Source: Streptomyces changanensis
GTDB taxonomy: Bacteria > Actinomycetota > Actinomycetes > Streptomycetales > Streptomycetaceae
NCBI RefSeq assembly: GCF_024600715.1
Contig: NZ_CP102332.1
Span: 6,634,001 to 6,698,000, forward strand
Length of the DNA stretch: 64,000 nt
Direction of reading: 5' to 3'
The notes below the pieces were generated by a model. The model did not search any database and had not been told where the DNA came from. It was given only the letters and a program-made list of their open reading frames with translations. The position numbers and the translations under genes were made by a program. Positions 42,997 to 51,065 of this stretch are shown here, piece by piece. Every line of letters starts with the position of its first letter. Position 1 is the first letter of the stretch.

Positions 42997-43644
42997 ATGG
43001 AGAACGCCACGAAGCCCGAGGCCGGCGCCGGCCCCGGGACGAAGCCCGCCATCGAGCTCGTCGAGCAGGACGGCGAGGTGACGCTGAGCATCGGCGGCGA
43101 ACAGGCGATGCAGGCCTGGGAGCGCGACCTGATGTGGGCCGGCGCCGACATGCTGTGCGAGTACGGCCGGGACTTCTACGAGGTCGGTCTCGGCCTCGGG
43201 TTGTCGGCCCTCCGCATCGCCACCAACCCCGCCACCCGAAGCCACCGCGTCCTGGAGCTGTTCGACGAGGTGGAGGAGCTGTTCCGGGAACGCCACCCGG
43301 AGCTGCCCGACACGCTGAGCATCGAGCGCGGCGACTTCTTCCAGCGCATCTTCGAGCTGCCCTCGCAGAGCGTCGACGGCATCTTCTTCGACCCGGCGCT
43401 GGACATGGAGGTCTGGAAGGACGAGGCGCTGTGGCGGCGGACCATGCCCGAGGTGGTCCGGGTCCTGCGGCCCGGCGGGGTGTTCATCCCCTTCTTCAGC
43501 ACGAAGCCCGAGCTGCGGTGGCAGTACCTGCCGCACTTCCGGGAGATCCGGGTCGTGCGGCACCCGTACACGGCCTACGACACGACGGAGTACACCCACG
43601 GAACCAGTGGCGACGCCTACATCCAGTGCTTCGTGAAGAGCTGA
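42997..43644 (+). CDS. GAMT-like guanidino-type N-methyltransferase
   Basis: A 215-residue SAM methyltransferase with AAGGAG before the ATG. Its layout follows guanidinoacetate methyltransferase: MQAWERDLMWAGADMLCEYG, GRDFYEVGLGLGLSALRI (SAM glycine loop), HRVLELFDEVEELF, SQSVDGIFFDPALDMEVWKD and LRPGGVFIPFF. GAMT enzymes methylate guanidine nitrogen of small molecules. Blasticidin S carries N-methyl beta-arginine, made by BlsL. Finding a GAMT-type enzyme next to a 2,3-aminomutase therefore points to a methylated beta-arginine-like unit. The acceptor is inferred, not shown. Confidence 0.78.
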   Translation: MENATKPEAGAGPGTKPAIELVEQDGEVTLSIGGEQAMQAWERDLMWAGADMLCEYGRDFYEVGLGLGLSALRIATNPATRSHRVLELFDEVEELFRERHPELPDTLSIERGDFFQRIFELPSQSVDGIFFDPALDMEVWKDEALWRRTMPEVVRVLRPGGVFIPFFSTKPELRWQYLPHFREIRVVRHPYTAYDTTEYTHGTSGDAYIQCFVKS

Positions 43645-43702
43645 ACCGGATCCTCCCGCAACCGACCGCCCCAGACAGCCGACGACGCCCCGGAGGCCCG
43701 CG

Positions 43703-44284
43703 ATGACCGCCGAACCGACCACGACCCCCCTTCCGAGCACAGCCGCTTCCCTCCCGGTCCCGACTCCACCGTCCGCCGCGGCGGAACCGCCGGACCTGGT
43801 CGGGGTGGACTCGTTGTTCCTGGCCGGACCGTTCATCCAGCTCCTGGACCCGCTCACCGGCCGGATGCCCTCGGACGCGCAGGCGCCCTTCACCGTGCTC
43901 ATCGACCACTTCGAGGCACAGGGACTCGCCGTGCACAACGCCCACCGCAGGGAGGCGTGGGGCGCGGAGTTGATGCGCCCGGAGGTCTGTACGCGGATCG
44001 ACCAGGACGAGATCCGCAAGGCGGACGTGTTCGTGGCGATGCCGGGCCACCCGGCGTCGCCGGGCACCCACATCGAGGTCGGGTGGGCCAGCGCGTTCGA
44101 CAAGCCGATCGTGCTGCTGCTGGAGAAGGGCCGGGAGTACACCTTCCTGGTCCAGGGGCTGCACACCGTGGCAACGGTGGAATACGTGGAGTACACGGAC
44201 ATCGCCGAGGTCCTGCCCGCCGTGGACGCCGCACTGCGCCGGGCGGTGGCCCGGCACCGCGACGCCGCCGGCCGGGTGGGCTGA
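43703..44284 (+). CDS. CMP N-glycosidase, nucleoside 2-deoxyribosyltransferase fold (BlsM/MilB-like)
   Basis: A 193-residue protein. After a disordered Pro-rich head, residues 36-45 read DSLFLAGPFI, the phosphate/base pocket of the nucleoside 2-deoxyribosyltransferase fold. PGHPASPGTHIEVGWASAFD carries the catalytic Glu125, and KPIVLLLEKG follows. BlsM and MilB of the blasticidin and mildiomycin pathways have this fold and cleave CMP (or hydroxymethyl-CMP) to free the base for the glycosyltransferase. This is the last gene of the plus-strand run, and a strong terminator begins seven bases after the stop, so it closes the operon. Confidence 0.85.
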   Translation: MTAEPTTTPLPSTAASLPVPTPPSAAAEPPDLVGVDSLFLAGPFIQLLDPLTGRMPSDAQAPFTVLIDHFEAQGLAVHNAHRREAWGAELMRPEVCTRIDQDEIRKADVFVAMPGHPASPGTHIEVGWASAFDKPIVLLLEKGREYTFLVQGLHTVATVEYVEYTDIAEVLPAVDAALRRAVARHRDAAGRVG

Positions 44285-44290
44285 CCCACC

Positions 44291-44321
44291 GCCACCCGCG
44301 GGCTCCGGGCCCGCGGGTGGC
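44291..44321 (+). terminator. Terminator closing the nucleoside cluster
   Basis: GCCACCCGCGGGC (44291-44303) pairs perfectly with GCCCGCGGGTGGC (44309-44321), a 13-bp stem with a 5-base loop, starting seven bases after the stop at 44284. Confidence 0.85.
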
Positions 44322-44518
44322 ACCCACGGACACGCGCTGGCGTCCCCGTGAGCGACCGGACGGCTCCCGGGCGGCTCGGGCCCCGGCTCCGCCCCGGATG
44401 AACGGCGGTCGGTCGCGGCACCCTGCCCTGTCCCCGGCTCCCGGGCGGCGGCCTGCCGTGGAGCCACCTGGCCGGGAATCCGATTGTCCCTGCGCGGCCG
44501 GCTGCGCATCCTGCTGGG

Positions 44519-45382
44519 ATGCGCTTCTCCGTCAACATCCCCAACTTCGGTGACTTCGCCGACCCCCGTAACGTCGCGACCGCGGCGGCCGCCGCCGAAC
44601 AGGCCGGCTGGGACGGCCTCTTCGTCTGGGACCACGTACTGCACCGGCAACACCAGGGACGCCCCTTCGCGGACCCCTGGATGCTGTTGACCGCCGCCGC
44701 GCTGGCGACCTCCCGGATCCGACTGGGCACCCTCCTGACGCCGGTCCCCCGCTACCGACCGCAGCAACTCGCCCGCCAGGTGGCCACCCTGGACCACCTC
44801 AGCGGCGGCCGGGTGGTCTTCGCCGCCGGCCTGGGCGGTCCGATCGAGGACGAGTACCACAGCTTCGGGGACGCCGCCGAGCCACGCGTCCTGGCCGAGC
44901 GGCTGGACGAGGGACTGGAGTTGTTGAGCCGTTTCTGGTCCGGGGAGCCGGTGAACCACCACGGCCGGCACTACGAGGTCCGGGACGTGACGCTGTTGCC
45001 TGCCACCGTGCAACGGCCCCGTCCGCCGGTGTGGATCGGCGGGTTCTGGCCGCGTCGCGCGCCCATGCGGCGGGCAGCGCGGTGGGACGGGGCGGTCCCG
45101 CTCTTCGAGACGGCCCGGCACGGCCACGTACCGGATGTGGCCGAGGTACGGGATCTGGTCGGCCATGTGCGCCGGCACCGTACGGCAGGGGACGAGCGCC
45201 CCTTCGAGTTCGTGCTCGGCGGTGCCACGCCCCCGGACGCGGCCAGGGCGAGGGACGTGATCGGTCCGCTGCACGACGCCGGCGCCACCTGGTGGGACGA
45301 GCGGCAGGTCCAGACCGGCCCCGACCTGGACCGCCTGCCTCCCGTACTGCGCCGCATCGAGGCGGGACCGCCGGTGCTCTGA
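44519..45382 (+). CDS. LLM-class flavin/F420-dependent oxidoreductase
   Basis: A 287-residue TIM-barrel oxidoreductase of the luciferase-like monooxygenase class. MRFSVNIPNFGDFADPRNVA, AEQAGWDGLFVWDHVL, RIRLGTLLTPVPRYRPQQLA and QVATLDHLSGGRVVFAAGLG are standard. PVWIGGFWPRRAPMRRAARW is the usual cofactor-phosphate region. Actinomycete members use FMN or F420 on many small substrates. The chain is a little shorter than typical (300-340), with a brief C-terminus. It is separated from the cluster by a terminator and 230 bases, so it is probably unrelated to it. Confidence 0.88.
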   Translation: MRFSVNIPNFGDFADPRNVATAAAAAEQAGWDGLFVWDHVLHRQHQGRPFADPWMLLTAAALATSRIRLGTLLTPVPRYRPQQLARQVATLDHLSGGRVVFAAGLGGPIEDEYHSFGDAAEPRVLAERLDEGLELLSRFWSGEPVNHHGRHYEVRDVTLLPATVQRPRPPVWIGGFWPRRAPMRRAARWDGAVPLFETARHGHVPDVAEVRDLVGHVRRHRTAGDERPFEFVLGGATPPDAARARDVIGPLHDAGATWWDERQVQTGPDLDRLPPVLRRIEAGPPVL

Positions 45383-45843
45383 TCAGCCGTCCGCGGGTGT
45401 GCCCGGCTCGTCGGTGGGGTCTTACGACCGCGCCCCCGGCCTCCGCCCCGCCGCACCCTGGCACGAGGGCCACCACGGCCACCCCGGCCGACAGCGCCCC
45501 ACCCCGCGCACGGGTCCTGCTCGCGCCACCGCCACCGCCACCGTCTCGCCGAGATGGTCCGAACCTCCGGAAGACCGGGGCTCGGGCACAGGCCCGGCCC
45601 AGCGGCCCTCGGGCCCCGCGGAGCCGGCCGCTCACCCCGCTCGCCCCGGCGTCCGGCCGGGGGCGCGGGCGGGCATGACGGTCGCCGCGACCGCCGCAGG
45701 CCGGAGCCGCTGACGGCGACCCGGCGTGCCGGGCGGGCGTCCGGAAGGCGTGAGCCTCCGTCGGCGCAACGGCGGACAGGCCCGAACCGCAGCCGTCCGA
45801 CGGGGAAGTCCGGAGCGCCGTCGCGTACGCGTGACCGGGCGCC
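45383..45843. other. Intergenic region, nothing recognised
   Basis: About 460 bases between converging genes. Composition is uniformly GC-rich with no gene or clear terminator stem recognised. Confidence 0.45.
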
Positions 45844-46554
45844 TCAGCCGGCGACGAGCCCGGTGAGCACCCGGCGCATCGTCCGCTCGAACACGGCCTG
45901 CGGCTCGGCTGCCTCGTCCGCCTCTGCGTGATCGGCCATGGCCGCCGCGAGGTGCGGGTGCTTCCCTCGGCCGGCCGCCTGCCGCAGAAAGGCGGCCTGC
46001 GCCGTCTGACGGCTCGCCTGTCCGCGGCTCGACAGGATCTCCGAGCGGGCGAACTGGGCGACGAGGGCGTTCATCAGGGCGACGACCTCCATCTTGGCCG
46101 GGCCCGGCAAGGGCGTGGGTGCCATCGCCTTCAGCGCGTACTCCAGGTACTCCACCCCCCGCGGGCCCAGTCGGAGTGGTTCCGGCGGGACGTCGACCAG
46201 CCAGGGGTGCCGCAGGTGGACCGCCTTGGTGCGTGACGCGAGGGCGAGCAGGTCCTCGACGGGCCCGCCGCCCAGCGGGACGTCCAGGTCGACCTCGCCC
46301 ACCACCGCGTCCGTCATGAGGTCGAGGAGGTCCTCGCGGCTGGAGACGTAGCGGTACAGGGACGCCTGGCCCGTGCCCAGCGCCGTCGCCACGCGACGCA
46401 TGGACGCCGCCGCCAGGCCGCTTTTGTCCGCCAACTCGACGGCGACGGCGGTCAGTTCCGCACGGCTGTGCACGGCCGTGGGGCCGCGGGTGCCGCGTTC
46501 GGGGCGCTCCCAGACGGTCACGCGTTCCTCGGCCACGTCGTCCACCTCTCCCAT
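45844..46554 (-). CDS. TetR-family regulator
   Basis: A 236-residue protein. Residues 30-80 hold the helix-turn-helix (LADKSGLAAASMRRVATALG, TGQASLYRYVSSREDLLDLM). The C-terminal part (HPWLVDVPPEPLRLGPRGVE) belongs to the TetR_C_11/TetR_C_33-like group. Start at ATG 46554 is plausible, but a GTG 11 codons later (VTVWERPERG) is also possible. It is divergent from an alpha/beta hydrolase gene, with a palindrome between them, so it probably represses that gene. Confidence 0.88.
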   Translation of the reverse strand: MGEVDDVAEERVTVWERPERGTRGPTAVHSRAELTAVAVELADKSGLAAASMRRVATALGTGQASLYRYVSSREDLLDLMTDAVVGEVDLDVPLGGGPVEDLLALASRTKAVHLRHPWLVDVPPEPLRLGPRGVEYLEYALKAMAPTPLPGPAKMEVVALMNALVAQFARSEILSSRGQASRQTAQAAFLRQAAGRGKHPHLAAAMADHAEADEAAEPQAVFERTMRRVLTGLVAG

Positions 46555-46613
46555 CGGTACCGCGGCTGTCTCGCACCGGTCCTGGTCGTCCTCGTGGTGC
46601 CTCCCCTACACTA

Positions 46614-46636
46614 AATTGCGAACACTGATCGCAGTT
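46614..46636. promoter_or_regulatory. Candidate TetR operator between regulator and hydrolase
   Basis: AATTGCGA (46614-46621), seven bases, then TCGCAGTT (46629-46636). The arms are inverted repeats with one mismatch. The site lies 14 bp upstream of the hydrolase ATG in an AT-richer patch, ideal for blocking transcription. Confidence 0.6.
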
Positions 46637-46649
46637 ACGGGAGGTCCCC

Positions 46650-47585
46650 ATGTCCTCGTCATCGATCGGCCCGTGGAGCCCGGTCCGCTGGGCCGAGAAC
46701 GGCACGGTCCAGCTCGCGTACGACCGGTGGACCGAGCCGGACGACGGTGATCCGCTCCTGCTCGTCATGGGGCTCGGCGCGAACCGCCGCTGGTTCCCCG
46801 ACGGTCTGTGCCGGATGCTGGCGGCACGCGGTTTCGCGGTCGCCCGGTACGACCAGCGCGACGGCGGCGAGTCGACGCGCCTCCCGTCAACCGTCGCCCG
46901 CAACCCCGTCTCCGCGCTCTTCGCCCGGCGCGGGGAGGCGTACACCGCCGAGGACATGGCGGACGACACCGCCGCGGTCATGGACGCCCTGGGGTGGTCG
47001 TCGGCACATCTGCTGGGGGTCTCCCTCGGTGGTGCCGTCGCCCAGCGCGTCGCGCTGCGGCACCCGGAGCGCGTTCGGACGCTCACGACCATGGCCGCCG
47101 TCCCCGGGGACACCTCGGGCCTGCGGGCCGTGCGGTACATCCGACTGGGGACCCTGGCGAAGTTCACCGGTCTGAGGTTCCCCGACACCCCCGAAGGGAG
47201 CATCGCGGCCGCCGTCGCCGTCTCCCGTCTCCTCAACTCGCCGAACCGACCCTTCGACGAGACGGCGGCCCGGGAGAACGCCGTGCGCAACGTCGACGGC
47301 GGCGTACACGACCGGCAGGCGCAGAGCCGTCAGATCGGCGCCCAGTGGCACGGCGGGAAGATCAGTGCCATATCGCGGCCCACCCTCGTCCTCCACGGGG
47401 AGGACGACCCCCTCATCAAGCCCGCGGCCGGTAAGGCCATCGCCTCCCGGATCCCCGGCGCGCGCCTGGTCCTCCTGCCCGGGGTCGGCCACGAGGTTCC
47501 CGCGTCCGCGTGGGAGAGGGTCACCAGCGAGGTCCGCGGACTGGCCGACGGTGCTCGTGGCGAAGCCGGGCCGCCGTCCGACTGA
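46650..47585 (+). CDS. Alpha/beta hydrolase
   Basis: A 311-residue protein with GGGAGG before the ATG. It shows the classical order LLLVMGLGANRRWFPDGLC (oxyanion region), VARYDQRDGGEST, nucleophile elbow LGVSLGGAVAQRVAL (Ser), LVLHGEDDPLIKP (Asp) and LPGVGHEVP (His). Such proteins hydrolyse esters, lactones or epoxides in the cytosol. The substrate is not evident. It diverges from a TetR gene, with an operator-like palindrome only 14 bp before the start codon. Confidence 0.88.
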   Translation: MSSSSIGPWSPVRWAENGTVQLAYDRWTEPDDGDPLLLVMGLGANRRWFPDGLCRMLAARGFAVARYDQRDGGESTRLPSTVARNPVSALFARRGEAYTAEDMADDTAAVMDALGWSSAHLLGVSLGGAVAQRVALRHPERVRTLTTMAAVPGDTSGLRAVRYIRLGTLAKFTGLRFPDTPEGSIAAAVAVSRLLNSPNRPFDETAARENAVRNVDGGVHDRQAQSRQIGAQWHGGKISAISRPTLVLHGEDDPLIKPAAGKAIASRIPGARLVLLPGVGHEVPASAWERVTSEVRGLADGARGEAGPPSD

Positions 47586-47995
47586 CGGACGGGTGCGGGA
47601 AGGCCGGTGGCTCCATCCCGCCACCGTCTGGCGCCGTCGGTCGGGGTGGGGGTGGTGGCCTGCCGGGCAGTGGCGACAAGGCGCGCGGGCCCGTCGCCGG
47701 GTCGGCCGGCCTCGCCTTCACCCGGCCGAGGGGCGCATGCGCGGGGGTCGGGTTGTCGACGCCCCCGGCCCGGGCCGGTCGCCCCCGCCCCCGCGGCGCG
47801 GTCGGTGGCCTCGCGCAGGCCCCCGCCGGCGGCCGGGTCTCGGTGGCCGAGGCTCCCCACCGCGCAGCCGTGGTCCTTCGGCGCCGCGGCCGACCCCGGA
47901 GGCGCGCCTCCCCCGCCGCGGAGATCTCGGCCCCCACCTCAGGGCCGCCCTCGATCCGCGCAGGCCGCCCGACCCTCCGGGACGCGCCTCGCGGG
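47586..47995. other. Intergenic region, nothing recognised
   Basis: About 410 bases between converging genes. Very GC-rich, without recognisable coding content. Confidence 0.45.
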
Positions 47996-48622
47996 CTACG
48001 CGGGCTCCGTTCCGTCCCGAACGTACGCGCCGGCGCGTGCCGCGGCCGCGGTGGCTTCGGCGGCATGGTCCGCAGCGGCTTCGTCGAGTCGGCCACCGCT
48101 GATCAGCAGCCGGTAGTAGAGGGGGGCGGAGACGGCGCGGACCACCTCGTGGGCATCGGTCCCCTCCGGTACCTCGCCCCGGTCGACGGCCTGCCGGACG
48201 CACGGGGCCCACTCCCTGACGCGGATGTCGTAGAAGTGGTGCAGAGCCGCGGCCGTCCTCGCGTCGCTGGTGGCGGCAGCGATCAGTGCCGTGAACAGCG
48301 GTCCCTGCCGCGCGTCCGTCAAGGTCCGCTGCACCAGCCGGGCGTTGGCCTTGAGGTCACCGAGCAGCGAGCCGGTCTCGGTGCGTGGCGCGGACTGCTC
48401 GGCCATGTCGGACAGGAGGTCCGCCACGAGTCCCGCCGCCGTTCCCCAGCGGCGGTAGACGGTCGTCTTGCCCACGCCGGCACGGCGGGCGACGTCGGCC
48501 AAGTCCAGACCGCTGAAGCCCAGTTCGGTCAGGGCGTCTTCCGCCGCCCGCAGCACCGCTTCCCGTACGCGGGCCGTGCGGCCTCCGGGTCGTACGCGGC
48601 CCGGCTCGGCTTCTTCAGGCAT
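47996..48622 (-). CDS. TetR-family regulator
   Basis: A 208-residue protein. The helix-turn-helix reads VREAVLRAAEDALTELGFSG, DLADVARRAGVGKTTVYRRW. The C-terminal domain (DARTAAALHHFYDIRVREWA, GTDAHEVVRAVSAPLYYRLL) belongs to the TetR_C_11-like group common in streptomycetes. It is divergent from an aldo/keto reductase gene with a 100-base gap that contains an inverted repeat, so it is a likely repressor of that gene. Confidence 0.9.
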   Translation of the reverse strand: MPEEAEPGRVRPGGRTARVREAVLRAAEDALTELGFSGLDLADVARRAGVGKTTVYRRWGTAAGLVADLLSDMAEQSAPRTETGSLLGDLKANARLVQRTLTDARQGPLFTALIAAATSDARTAAALHHFYDIRVREWAPCVRQAVDRGEVPEGTDAHEVVRAVSAPLYYRLLISGGRLDEAAADHAAEATAAAARAGAYVRDGTEPA

Positions 48623-48670
48623 AACGGCACTCCAGTTCCATTAGTCGGCGGATGCTGCTACCTTGGCGGC

Positions 48671-48698
48671 AGTTAAAGAAACTGTAGACCCGTTAACT
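48671..48698. promoter_or_regulatory. Possible TetR operator upstream of the aldo/keto reductase gene
   Basis: AGTTAA (48671-48676) and TTAACT (48693-48698) are inverted repeats around 16 bases that include AAACTGTAGACCCG. The patch is AT-rich for this genome and lies 25 bp before the start codon. The arms are short, so the call is tentative. Confidence 0.4.
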
Positions 48699-48722
48699 TG
48701 TCCCTCGGTGGAAGAGGTCCCC

Positions 48723-49769
48723 ATGGAATACAGGCGGTTGGGCGCATCCGGGCTCATGGTGCCGGCGCTGAGCTTCGGAGCCGGAACCTTCGGCGGGCGA
48801 GGCCCCCTCTTCAGCGAGTGGGGAACGACCGACTCGCAGGAGGCACGCCGTCTGGTGGACATCTGCCTGGACGCCGGAATCACCATGTTCGACACCGCCG
48901 ACGTCTACTCCGCCGGTGCTTCCGAGGAGGTTCTCGGGAAGGCGGTCAAGGGCCGACGGGAGCAGGTGATCCTCTCGACCAAGACTGGCCTGCCCATGGG
49001 GGACGGGCCGCGCGACGCGGGCTCCTCCCGCAGCCGCCTCATCACCGCCTGCGAGGACGCCCTGCGCAGGCTGGGCACCGACTACCTCGACCTGTTCCAG
49101 CTCCACGCCTTCGACGCCGGAACACCCGTCGAAGAGGTGCTGGCCACCCTCGACTCCCTCGTACAGGCGGGAAAGGTGCGCTACGTCGGCGTCTCCAACT
49201 TCTCCGGCTGGCAGGTGATGAAGTCCCTCGCGGCCGCGGAGAAGCACGGCCGTCCCCGCTATGTGTCCCACCAGGTGTACTACTCGCTCATCGGCCGCGA
49301 CTACGAGTGGGAACTCATGCCGCTCGCCCGCGACCAGGGCCTGGGCGCGATCGTGTGGAGCCCCCTCGGCTGGGGCCGCCTCACCGGGAAGATCCGCCGT
49401 GGCGTACCGCTCCCACCCGGCAGCCGACTGCACCGCACCGCCGACTACGGCCCGCCCGTCGCCGACGGACACCTCTACGACGTGGTCGACGCGCTGGAAG
49501 AGGTCGCAGAGGAGACGGGCAAGGCCGTGCCGCAGATCGCCATCAACTGGCTGCTCCAGCGGCCGACCGTGTCCTCGGTCATCATCGGCGCCCGCAACGA
49601 GCAGCAGCTGCGCCAGAACCTCGGTGCCGTCGGCTGGTCCCTCGCCCCCGAACACCTGGCGAAACTCGAGGCGGCGAGCCATCGGACGGCGCCGTACCCG
49701 TACTACCCCTACGAACGGCAGGAAGGATTCGCCCGCCTGAACCCGCCGGTGTTCGCCGCGCCACGCTGA
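48723..49769 (+). CDS. Aldo/keto reductase
   Basis: A 348-residue AKR of the Kv-beta/YghZ-like group. The catalytic tetrad is complete: Asp57 and Tyr62 (MFDTADVYSAG), Lys87 (ILSTKTGLP) and His128 (LFQLHAFDAG). NADPH contacts include VGVSNFSGWQ, IVWSPLGWGRLTGKI and VIIGARNEQQLRQNL. It reduces carbonyl compounds with NADPH. The start was chosen at ATG 48723 with GAAGAGG before it. An open extension to 48663 lies over the operator-like repeat. Probably controlled by the divergent TetR protein. Confidence 0.92.
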   Translation: MEYRRLGASGLMVPALSFGAGTFGGRGPLFSEWGTTDSQEARRLVDICLDAGITMFDTADVYSAGASEEVLGKAVKGRREQVILSTKTGLPMGDGPRDAGSSRSRLITACEDALRRLGTDYLDLFQLHAFDAGTPVEEVLATLDSLVQAGKVRYVGVSNFSGWQVMKSLAAAEKHGRPRYVSHQVYYSLIGRDYEWELMPLARDQGLGAIVWSPLGWGRLTGKIRRGVPLPPGSRLHRTADYGPPVADGHLYDVVDALEEVAEETGKAVPQIAINWLLQRPTVSSVIIGARNEQQLRQNLGAVGWSLAPEHLAKLEAASHRTAPYPYYPYERQEGFARLNPPVFAAPR

Positions 49770-50332
49770 GGGTCCCATCCTCGGCAGTGCCCGACCGGCC
49801 GGGTGACCGAGCCGTGCCGGACCGGGCCTCCCCAGCCGCCTCGCGGGCCGCGGCGGTCCGACCGGCGGCCGCCCCGGCTGCGCCGCCCCGGGCAGAGGAC
49901 GGAATCGGCGGCTCCGGCCGGCGGGCGGCCTGGGACGCGGCGGGGGCATCGGCGCGTGCGGCCGCGTCCGCCGCGCGGGCCGCCTCGACGGCACGGAGCC
50001 GCGACGCGGCGGCGGCCCGCCAGGCCGGCCGACACCGCGGTACCACCCGGCGGCGGGCGGCTGCCCGGCGCCGGGGCACCGTCCCGCCGCAGCACCTGGA
50101 GTGCGGGCTGGGCCGCTCACCGAGCTGCGGACGCGCACGCACCCACGCGGTCGCACCGGGTGGACGGTGCGCGGCGACCACGACCTGCCGGACGCACCAG
50201 CGCGCCGCCGGAGCGCGTCGGGGCGGCCGGACCCAGGGGGAACCGCCTCGGTTCAGGGATCCCGCGAGCCGCGACGAGTCGGCGGCGTCCGGCGGCCGTA
50301 GGGTCGAACCCCGTTCCCGAGGAGGGCTTCCG
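49770..50332. other. Gene-free interval of about 560 bases
   Basis: Both strands stay open, giving Ala/Arg-rich translations on each, but no domain or credible start was found. GAGGAGGG at about 50319-50326 is the ribosome binding site of the next gene. Confidence 0.4.
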
Positions 50333-50896
50333 ATGCGCAGCGTGACCTATTCGATGGGCGTCTCACTTGACGGCTACATCGTCGGGCCGGACGGCGGGTT
50401 CGACTGGACGGCGCCCGACGAGGAGGTCTTCCGCTTCTGGATCGACGAGATCCGAGAGGTCGGCGTCCACCTGCTGGGACGAAGGCTGTACGAGACGATG
50501 CTGTACTGGGAGACCGCCGACCAGGACCCGTCGCTCGACGACTCCATGCTCGAGTGGGCCGCGCTCTGGAAGCCGCTCCCGAAGGTGGTGTTCTCCACCA
50601 CGCTGGCGGAGGTGCAGGGCAATGCCCGCCTGGCCTCCGGCGACCTGGCGGAGGAGATCGAGCGGTTGCGCGCGGAGCCCGGCGAGGGCGACATCGCGAT
50701 CGGCGGCGCGACTCTCGCCGCCGAGGCGGCCGCGTCGGGGCTGATCGACGAGTACCGGGCCGTGGTCCACCCGGTGCTGGTCGGCGGTGGCACTCCGTTC
50801 TTTCCCCGACGCGAGCGCCGGGTGGATCTCGAACTCGTCGACACCCGCACCTTCGGCTCGGGAGTCGTCCACCTCCGCTACCGCGTGGCGCGCTAG
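50333..50896 (+). CDS. Dihydrofolate reductase-family (RibD C-terminal-like) protein
   Basis: A 187-residue protein. MRSVTYSMGVSLDGYIVGPD, VHLLGRRLYETMLYWE, KVVFSTTLAEVQGNARLASG, GDIAIGGATLAAEAAASGLI and DEYRAVVHPVLVGGGTPFFP mark the YyaP/YwjB-like DHFR-fold family. Such proteins probably use NADPH, but their substrates are mostly unknown. They are not the folate enzyme itself. The GAGGAGGG before the ATG supports the start. It is monocistronic. Confidence 0.88.
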   Translation: MRSVTYSMGVSLDGYIVGPDGGFDWTAPDEEVFRFWIDEIREVGVHLLGRRLYETMLYWETADQDPSLDDSMLEWAALWKPLPKVVFSTTLAEVQGNARLASGDLAEEIERLRAEPGEGDIAIGGATLAAEAAASGLIDEYRAVVHPVLVGGGTPFFPRRERRVDLELVDTRTFGSGVVHLRYRVAR

Positions 50897-51065
50897 GGGG
50901 CGTCGCCGCCCTCGGCCCGTCCGCCGGGGGCGGCGCCGCGTCCCCGACCCGTCACCGCGGCGCGGCAGTCGCCGCACGGCCTGGTCCTCGCCGGCGGGGC
51001 CGGGCGCGGCCGGGCGTGGTCGGGCATGGTCGGGAGACCATGAGCCGGCCGCGCGGACGCTCCGC

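Noticed and set aside
39946..44730. Open frame of 1594 codons on the minus strand across the nucleoside cluster
   Set aside because: It mirrors five or more recognised plus-strand genes and shows no domain. It is a GC-driven shadow.
44519..45382. LLM oxidoreductase as a member of the nucleoside cluster
   Set aside because: A 13-bp-stem terminator and 230 non-coding bases separate it, and no step in the inferred pathway needs it.
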